From positions 1-25,769 of the forward strand of contig JBJKSJ010000367.1 of assembly GCA_046704085.1 (NCBI GenBank): 25,769 bases of DNA, in the 5' to 3' direction. Below, in pieces: positions 21,467 through 25,769 of this stretch. The notes below the pieces were generated by a model. The model was not told the origin of the DNA. It made no database searches and was given only the letters and a program-made list of their open reading frames with translations. The position numbers and the translations under genes were made by a program. The DNA is from DATBHW01 sp046704085 (GTDB taxonomy: Bacteria > Chloroflexota > Ktedonobacteria > Ktedonobacterales > DATBGS01). Each line of letters begins with the position of its first letter. The first letter of the stretch is position 1.

Positions 21467-22730
21467 TCTGGTGCTGGCGCGGCGCGAGGGCGACCGCGTG
21501 GCGCCCTTTCGCCTGGACCCGGAAGAGTCCGCCAACCTGCGGCTGGCGGAGGCGCTGATCGACTTATTTGCCCGACATGTTGGGCAGCCGCGCGAGGTGT
21601 TGAATGCGGCGCTGGCCGATTTTATCGGCGTCTCTCCGGCGTTTCGCATTCCGCGCGGGCTGGTCAAGCTGCTGGGTGATGAGCGCGCCGAGTATGCGCC
21701 CCCGCCAACGCCATTGCCCTCGTTTGATCTGCGACGGCGCGTGTTTCTGGCGGCGGCTGAGCAGCATCCGCTGAGCCTGGCGCCTAGCATGCTGACCCCG
21801 GTAACGGCGCTGGATATTCATGCAGAGGTGGCACTGACGCTCTCGGCTGAACTGGAGCGCGAGGTGCAGGCAGAGGAGATTGCCGCCGGGCTGTTTGCCG
21901 ACCGGCGCGATCAGCAGCGCCTGCTGTCGTTTGATGCGCCTGCGCCGCGCTGGCTGCTGGAACGCTACAATCTGGCCCAGGCGCAGGGGACGCTCTATCG
22001 CTGCATCCGCATGCAGTTGGTGGCCGAGCGCAATATTCCGGCGCGCTATCAGCAACTCTTCCGGCTGATCAAGTTCCACCGGCTGATTCATCAGATTACC
22101 GGCGACCCGGAGCGTGGCTACGAGATTGAACTGGATGGTCCGGCGAGCGTGCTGCAATGCACGACGCGCTACGGGGTCGATATGGCGATCTTTCTGCCCG
22201 CGCTGTTGTGGTGTACGAAGTGGCGGATGAAAGCCGCGCTTCAAGAGCCAGATGGACGCACGCGCTGGCTGACGCTGGACAGCGCCACAACCAATCTGGT
22301 TTCACACTATAAAGATCAGCCGCTCTATGATTCGGCCCTGGAGCGCACCTTTGCCGAGCGTTTTGAGCGGCTGGAGAGTCCCTGGCGGCTTGAGCGCGAG
22401 ACGGAGATTATTCACCTGGGGCAGATGGTGCTGATCCCCGATTTTCGCTTCCGCCACCGCGAGGATGGCCGGACGGCGCTGCTGGAGATCGTGGGCTATT
22501 GGCGGCCAGACTATCTGCGTCGCAAGTTTGCCAAGCTGGCATCGGCAGGGCGCGCCGATTTAATCGTGGCGCTGAATGCCGAACTGCATGTGGGTGCGCG
22601 CGAGCGCGAGCGATTGGATACGCTGCCGGGGCCGGTGGTCTTCTTCAAGCAGGCGCTCGACCCCAAGGCGGTGCTGGCGGCGTTAGAGCAGGTTCCTGCT
22701 GCCGTTGCTTCCAATGGCTCTGGCGGCTGA
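21453..22730 (+). CDS. bax1: Bax1/DUF790 family nuclease
   Basis: The 425-residue product matches DUF790/Bax1, the XPB-associated structure-specific endonuclease. The start is ATG 21453 (MLTSDLVLARREGDRVAPFRL, split after the first strand); the frame is open back to 21288 but that part lies inside the helicase gene. The PD-(D/E)xK-type nuclease core near residues 297-358 shows E297 (LERTFAERF), D330 (LIPDFRF), E345 (ALLEIVGYW) and K358 (YLRRKFAK). The N-terminal half has the family's RLxEALIDLFARHVGQ and GLVKLLGDE segments. The 14-base overlap with the helicase suggests coupled translation and a stable complex. In archaea Bax1 cuts 3' and 5' of bubbles made by XPB. It converges with rimM, 13 bases away. 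Confidence 0.92.
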   Translation: MLTSDLVLARREGDRVAPFRLDPEESANLRLAEALIDLFARHVGQPREVLNAALADFIGVSPAFRIPRGLVKLLGDERAEYAPPPTPLPSFDLRRRVFLAAAEQHPLSLAPSMLTPVTALDIHAEVALTLSAELEREVQAEEIAAGLFADRRDQQRLLSFDAPAPRWLLERYNLAQAQGTLYRCIRMQLVAERNIPARYQQLFRLIKFHRLIHQITGDPERGYEIELDGPASVLQCTTRYGVDMAIFLPALLWCTKWRMKAALQEPDGRTRWLTLDSATTNLVSHYKDQPLYDSALERTFAERFERLESPWRLERETEIIHLGQMVLIPDFRFRHREDGRTALLEIVGYWRPDYLRRKFAKLASAGRADLIVALNAELHVGARERERLDTLPGPVVFFKQALDPKAVLAALEQVPAAVASNGSGG

Positions 22731-22743
22731 TCGACACTGGCGG

Positions 22744-23364
22744 CTACTCGGCGACCTCGAAGCGATCATCGAAGAGACCAGGGAGGGGATCGATGACGAG
22801 GCGGCCAGCGGTGATGTCCACTTGCTTGACGACCTCTTTGATTGCCGGAACCAGCACTTCGCGCCGTGTTGCGGCTTCGCGCACGACGTAGACATCGTTG
22901 CCGCCGGTTGCCAGGACATCTGCGATGACGCCCAGCGCCTGGCCGCTGGTGGACTCCACGCGCAGGCCGATCAGATCGTGGATGTAATACTGATCGGGCG
23001 GCAAGGGCGCGATCTGCGCCAGCGGGACGGTGACAGTTAGCCCAATCAATGCCTGGGCGGCGTTGGGGTTGGCGATGCCCGCCAGGCGTAGCAAGATCAT
23101 GTCGGCCTTATAGGGGCTGGCTTTCAGGACGCGATAGCGCCGATGCTCCGGGCCAAGATAGATCGCGCGCAACTGGCTGAAGCGGTCGGGGATGTCGGTC
23201 TGAGGGACGACTTTGAGGTCGCCACGCAAGCCAAACAGGGCCACAATTTGCCCGATTGTGACCCATTCTTTGCTGACTGCCTCTGCGGACGCTAGCTCCT
23301 GATGCTGGAGGCGGCGCCCGTTAGGGGGCGTCTCTTCAGGCGTTGGGGAAAGGTGATCGCTCAT
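22744..23364 (-). CDS. rimM: Ribosome maturation factor RimM
   Basis: The 206-residue product is RimM, which binds ribosomal protein S19 and helps mature the 30S 3' domain. The N-terminal RimM domain has VTIGQIVALFGLRGDLKVVP; the C-terminal PRC-barrel has YYIHDLIGLRVES.SGQALG, GGNDVYVV, VLVPAIKEVVKQVD and LPGLFD. The start ATG 23364 is inside the khpA 3' end (29-base overlap); the upstream 33 residues before the family core are Ser/Pro/Glu-rich and probably disordered. A Shine-Dalgarno sequence is weak, so translation probably couples to khpA. It is the last gene of the short unit: trmD and rplS, which follow in many bacteria, are not here. Confidence 0.95.
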   Translation of the reverse strand: MSDHLSPTPEETPPNGRRLQHQELASAEAVSKEWVTIGQIVALFGLRGDLKVVPQTDIPDRFSQLRAIYLGPEHRRYRVLKASPYKADMILLRLAGIANPNAAQALIGLTVTVPLAQIAPLPPDQYYIHDLIGLRVESTSGQALGVIADVLATGGNDVYVVREAATRREVLVPAIKEVVKQVDITAGRLVIDPLPGLFDDRFEVAE

Positions 23365-23590
23365 CAATTTCAAGCGAGGTGTGCTTGCCCTGTTTGGCGC
23401 CAGCAGAGCGCAGCAGACTGCGCATGGCTTTGGCAACTCGGCCCTGACGCCCGATCACCTTGCCAAAGTCTTCCTGGGCCACGCGCAGTTCGAGCGCCAG
23501 CACCGCGCGATCATTGCGAACCTCGCGGACCTGCACGGCTTCAGGGTGGTCCACCAGCGATTTAGCGATATATTCAATCAGCTTGCGCAT
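23336..23590 (-). CDS. khpA: KH-domain RNA-binding protein KhpA
   Basis: The 84-residue product is KhpA (YlqC), a single KH-domain RNA-binding protein that acts with KhpB/EloR in other bacteria in small-RNA binding and cell-envelope control. It begins MRKLIEYIAKSLVDHPEAV and carries the KH signature DFGKVIGRQGRVAKAMRSLL, including the GRQG form of the GxxG loop. A TTG at 23617 would extend it, but ATG 23590 fits the family. Shine-Dalgarno is weak. A 16-codon frame (23625-23578) overlaps this start and could be a coupling peptide, which is speculative. It lies between rpsP and rimM as usual. Confidence 0.95.
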   Translation of the reverse strand: MRKLIEYIAKSLVDHPEAVQVREVRNDRAVLALELRVAQEDFGKVIGRQGRVAKAMRSLLRSAGAKQGKHTSLEIDERSPFPNA

Positions 23591-23638
23591 CGTGAGAAGC
23601 TTTCTGCAACGGGCCAAACTGGCATCATGGCCCCTGAT

Positions 23639-23671
23639 AGTGTCGAGGCGTAATTATTACGCCTCGACACT
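23639..23671 (-). terminator. Perfect 16-bp palindrome across the rpsP stop codon
   Basis: Positions 23639-23654 and 23656-23671 are exact reverse complements around one base. In RNA this gives a very stable hairpin that includes the last codons and TAA of rpsP. No T-run follows on the minus strand. It could partly terminate transcription, stabilise the rpsP end, serve as a processing site, or control khpA-rimM expression. Confidence 0.6.
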
Positions 23672-23929
23672 CTTTCGCTGCTGGAACTTGGCGTTAATTC
23701 CGGCGCGTTCAAATAACGAGCGGACAGAGTCAGTGGGCTGCGCACCCACTGAGAGCCACTTGAGCGCCTTCTCTTCATCGACGACAATTGTTGATGGCTC
23801 GGTGCGCGGGTTATACCAGCCGATATTTTCAACGATGCGGCCATCGCGCGGGGAGCGCGCATCGGCGACGACGACCCGATACGACGGGGCTTTCTTCATG
23901 CCAGTCCGCATGAGGCGGATTTTGACCAT
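23657..23929 (-). CDS. rpsP: 30S ribosomal protein S16
   Basis: The 90-residue product is bS16, a small-subunit protein needed for 30S assembly. The signature VKIRLMRTGMKKAPSYRVVV (start) is followed by ADARSPRDGRIVENIGWYNPR (split here as family motif) and KWLSVGAQPTDSVRSLF. ATG 23929 is chosen over 23983: AGGAGG lies 10 bases upstream and MVKIRL is the family start. A promoter with TTGACA is at 24017-24045. It is the first gene of rpsP-khpA-rimM. Confidence 0.97.
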   Translation of the reverse strand: MVKIRLMRTGMKKAPSYRVVVADARSPRDGRIVENIGWYNPRTEPSTIVVDEEKALKWLSVGAQPTDSVRSLFERAGINAKFQQRKSVEA

Positions 23930-24016
23930 ATCCCATTCACCTCCTCTCCCCTCAGATCGAGCAAAATAGAGAGGTATCTGCACTTGCTATCCTTGTCATA
24001 AGGACAGCGCCCTAGT

Positions 24017-24045
24017 AGGATAGCACGCTGCCGCTGCGCTGTCAA
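24017..24045 (-). promoter_or_regulatory. Promoter of rpsP-khpA-rimM
   Basis: Perfect -35 TTGACA (24045-24040), a 17-base spacer and -10 TATCCT (24022-24017; four of six). The predicted start near 24010 gives an ~80-nt leader. A GACAGCGC/GCGCTGTC inverted repeat overlaps both boxes. Confidence 0.6.
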
Positions 24046-24092
24046 ATGCCGAGCTATGGCAGAGCTAGAAAAGACTGAGAAGATAGCAGCCA

Positions 24093-24121
24093 TGTCACCG
24101 GGCGTAGATTATGCTATAATC
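24093..24121 (+). promoter_or_regulatory. Promoter of icd
   Basis: ATGTCA (24093-24098; four of six), a 17-base spacer and a perfect TATAAT (24116-24121) with upstream TGC, making an extended -10. The predicted start near 24128 leaves a leader of about 153 nt before the icd ATG. Confidence 0.65.
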
Positions 24122-24280
24122 TATCATTGACGCCTTTATGGCATGGCGGCTCCGTTCGTGTAGACTGTTCCGCCGTCGCCCAACGACGTGACGACGGGCG
24201 CGCGAGTCCGCGTATCGAGCAGATCAGCCCACCAGTAGCGCCCGCCCTGGTAAACACTTTGATTTCACTGGGAGGATTGG

Positions 24281-25366
24281 ATGCCATACGATGTAACGCT
24301 CATCCCCGGCGATGGGACCGGGCCGGAAATTACTGAGGCCACGCGGCGCGTGTTGGAAGCTACAGGGGTTCAGTTTACCTGGCATGTCCATCAGGCAGGA
24401 TTGGAAGTCTTTGAGAAGCAGGGCAAGGTGCTGCCGGATGAAGTGATCGAATCCATTAAGAAGACCAAGGTTGGTCTGAAGGGGCCGATCACGACGCCAG
24501 TGGGCAAGGGCTTCCGCAGCGCCAACGTCGCCCTTCGTAAGAGTCTGGACCTCTATGCGAACCTGCGCCCGGCAAAATCCTATCCGGGGCTGCGCTCGCG
24601 CTATGACAGCGTTGACCTCATTATTGTGCGCGAGAATACTGAAGACCTGTACGCCGGCATTGAGTATCAGAAAGGCTCGCCGGAAATGGCCGAGCTGCTC
24701 GACTTTATCGAGCGCACAACCAAGACACATCTGAGCAACGAATCGGCGATCAGCATCAAGTTCATTTCGGTGCCTGCCAGCCGTCGGATTGTGAAGTTTG
24801 CCTTTGACTATGCCCGCTCGAATAATCGCAAGAAAGTGACGGCGGTGCATAAGGCCAACATTATGAAGTTTTCAGATGGCCTCTTCTTGTCCGTTGCTCA
24901 GGAGGTGGCAAAGGATTATCCCGACATCCAGTTTGAAGACAGGATCGTGGATAATATGTGCATGCAACTGGTGCAGAAACCAGAACTGTATGATGTAGTC
25001 GTACTGCCGAACCTGTATGGCGATATTCTTTCGGACCTTTCGGCTGGGCTGATTGGTGGACTGGGCGTGGCGCCGGGCGCGAACATCGGAACCGACTACG
25101 CGGTCTTTGAACCAGTGCATGGCAGCGCGCCCAAGTATGCCGGGCAGAACAAGGTGAACCCGATGGCGATGATGTTTTCGGGCGTCTTGATGCTGCGGCA
25201 CCTGGGTGAGAAAGAGGCGGCCAACCGGCTAGAGCATGCGATGTCGGCGGTGATTGCCGAGGGCAAGTACGTTACCTATGATCTCAAGCCACGCCCGGAT
25301 GATCCGACGGCGATAGGGACATCGCAGGTGGCCGATGCGATCATTGCCAGGATGAAGAGCATGTAG
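24281..25366 (+). CDS. icd: Isocitrate dehydrogenase, NAD-type (isocitrate/isopropylmalate family)
   Basis: The 361-residue product is a beta-decarboxylating dehydrogenase that converts isocitrate to 2-oxoglutarate in the TCA cycle. It starts MPYDVTLIPGDGTGPEI; the substrate loop FRSANVALRKSLDLYANLRP, ENTEDLYAGIEY, the catalytic Lys/Tyr region HKANIMKFSDGLF, DNMCMQLV, PNLYGDILSDLSAGLIGGLG (metal Asp residues) and the nucleotide-binding EPVHGSAPKYAG follow in order. The RKSLDLYAN substrate loop favours isocitrate over isopropylmalate; homoisocitrate dehydrogenase is the main alternative. Length fits the short NAD-type enzymes rather than ~415-residue E. coli Icd. GGGAGG is 5 bases before the ATG. 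A strong promoter and long leader precede it; a hairpin follows. Confidence 0.92.
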   Translation: MPYDVTLIPGDGTGPEITEATRRVLEATGVQFTWHVHQAGLEVFEKQGKVLPDEVIESIKKTKVGLKGPITTPVGKGFRSANVALRKSLDLYANLRPAKSYPGLRSRYDSVDLIIVRENTEDLYAGIEYQKGSPEMAELLDFIERTTKTHLSNESAISIKFISVPASRRIVKFAFDYARSNNRKKVTAVHKANIMKFSDGLFLSVAQEVAKDYPDIQFEDRIVDNMCMQLVQKPELYDVVVLPNLYGDILSDLSAGLIGGLGVAPGANIGTDYAVFEPVHGSAPKYAGQNKVNPMAMMFSGVLMLRHLGEKEAANRLEHAMSAVIAEGKYVTYDLKPRPDDPTAIGTSQVADAIIARMKSM

Positions 25367-25412
25367 GCACTCGAATGTGCATGTCCCATGCAGTGGGGCA
25401 TAACGGTATTGG

Positions 25413-25461
25413 AGCGCCAGCTTTCAGCGAGGCGAGAGATTTACTGCTGAAAGCTGGCGTT
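25413..25461. terminator. 14-16-bp hairpin between convergent icd and gmk
   Basis: CGCCAGCTTTCAGC (25415-25428) and GCTGAAAGCTGGCG (25446-25459) pair perfectly; two further pairs, one G-U, extend it to 25413-25461. On the plus strand TTGCTTTGCTC follows. It lies 46 bases past the icd stop and before the gmk stop and probably terminates both. Confidence 0.7.
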
Positions 25462-25491
25462 GCTTTGCTCGGTGGGCTTGTCAGATACTTT

Positions 25492-25764
25492 CTATACCTG
25501 TGCGTGGCGGAGCTTGACGCGGCAGTGTTCGGCGGTGATGATCGCGCGGACCTTCTCGACCGCTTCTTCCAGATGCCCCTGGCGATTGATGACGCGGTAA
25601 TCGTACCATTCCTGTTGGGCCAGTTCGTAGCTGGCATCTTCCAGGCGGCGGGCGAGCGATGCCTCGGTTTCGCTCCGGCGGGCGGCCAGTCGCCGGGTGA
25701 GTTCGCTGAGTGATTGCGGAGCCAGAAAGATAAAGATGGCGTCAGAGATTTTCTGACGCCATCT
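25492..25764 (-). CDS. gmk: Guanylate kinase, C-terminal part, cut by window edge
   Basis: The last ~86 codons match guanylate kinase, which makes GDP from GMP. The reading runs QKISDAIFIFLAPQSLSELTR (family form: PDAVFIFL.PPS, written here across the strand), RRSETEASLARRLEDASYEL, then EWYDYRVINRQGHLEEAVEKV (the YD-V-V-N-D...A block) and AIITAEHCRVKL before TAG at 25494. The N-terminal P-loop half lies beyond the window. An in-frame TAA appears at 25767-25765, where the protein should continue; this coincides with a perfect terminal inverted repeat, so I attribute it to a contig-end artefact rather than to a broken gene. Confidence 0.88.
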   Translation of the reverse strand, partial: RWRQKISDAIFIFLAPQSLSELTRRLAARRSETEASLARRLEDASYELAQQEWYDYRVINRQGHLEEAVEKVRAIITAEHCRVKLRHAQV

Positions 25765-25769
25765 TTATC
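25729..25769. repeat. Perfect 18-bp inverted repeat at the window end
   Basis: 25729-25746 and 25752-25769 are exact reverse complements around five bases. The left arm is genuine gmk coding sequence (SDAIFI). The right arm does not read as gmk and brings in a stop. A fold-back assembly or library artefact at a contig end is the simplest explanation. Confidence 0.75.

Larger units (their letters stand above)
23930..24280. other. 351-base divergent region between rpsP and icd
   Basis: It holds the two divergent promoters listed separately, with about 70 bases between their -35 and -10 groups, and the ~150-nt leader of icd. An inverted repeat GACAGCGC (24003-24010) with GCGCTGTC (24036-24043) overlaps the rpsP promoter and could bind a regulator. 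The icd leader has small GC-rich hairpins (GGCGG/CCGCC; CCGTCG/CGACGG). I recognise no known riboswitch or gene. Confidence 0.5.

Noticed and set aside
1..25769. tRNA, rRNA, CRISPR array, insertion sequence, integrase or prophage genes
   Set aside because: I looked for them on both strands by eye and found none; a covariance-model scan would be needed to rule out small RNAs.

Overview
The window looks like chromosomal DNA of a high-GC soil-type bacterium, most likely a member of the Chloroflexota and probably Ktedonobacteria-like. That placement is inferred from the overall look of the proteins (bacterial XPB helicase, XPB-Bax1 pair, FmdB zinc ribbon, lone DUF433 protein, GT9 pair in a non-proteobacterial setting); no rRNA or other decisive marker is present. 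Gene density is high. No tRNA, rRNA, CRISPR array, IS element or prophage was seen.

Layout. 1-2548 (minus): DUF433 protein, 61-aa small protein, alpha/beta-hydrolase-fold protein lacking the nucleophilic serine, and the 5' part of a bacterial-type XPB helicase cut by the left edge. 2695-4575 (minus): large membrane-anchored protein of unknown function. 4768-5972 (plus): AhpD-like peroxidase-related protein whose catalytic cysteine codon is an in-frame TGA followed by a SECIS-like hairpin (candidate selenoprotein), then dCTP deaminase. 6012-6932 (minus): unknown protein. 7097-7946 (plus): FmdB-type zinc ribbon, then a DoxX membrane protein whose ribosome binding site is buried in a 21-bp hairpin that competes with an upstream hairpin. 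8070-9446 (minus): ffh. 9735-10109 (plus): MazG-like pyrophosphohydrolase. 10264-10992 (minus): LmbE/PIG-L deacetylase.

11101-16320 (plus) is a five-gene run: ispE, fabZ, two related GT9 glycosyltransferases and a GT4 glycosyltransferase, joining isoprenoid precursor and fatty-acid synthesis to cell-surface glycan assembly. 16321-18533 (minus) is a small cassette: 97-aa unknown, radical SAM protein, GNAT acetyltransferase. 18688-18843 is a 51-codon remnant of a CaiB-type CoA-transferase with its middle deleted. 18951-19544 is a flavin-reductase-like protein. 19667-22730 is a second XPB-type helicase overlapping a Bax1/DUF790 nuclease, the helicase-nuclease pair known from archaeal nucleotide excision repair.

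22744-23929 (minus) is rpsP-khpA-rimM, part of the usual ribosome/SRP operon; ffh lies elsewhere and trmD-rplS do not follow. 24281-25366 (plus) is NAD-type isocitrate dehydrogenase with a strong promoter and a ~150-nt leader. The right edge holds the C-terminal part of gmk and ends in a perfect 18-bp inverted repeat that also brings a stop into the gmk frame, so the last ~18 bases may be an assembly fold-back artefact.

Most convergent junctions with room for it carry long hairpins that read as two-way terminators. The most noteworthy signals are the candidate selenoprotein, the mutually exclusive hairpins before doxX, the XPB-Bax1 pair beside a second XPB, the serine-less hydrolase and the CoA-transferase remnant.
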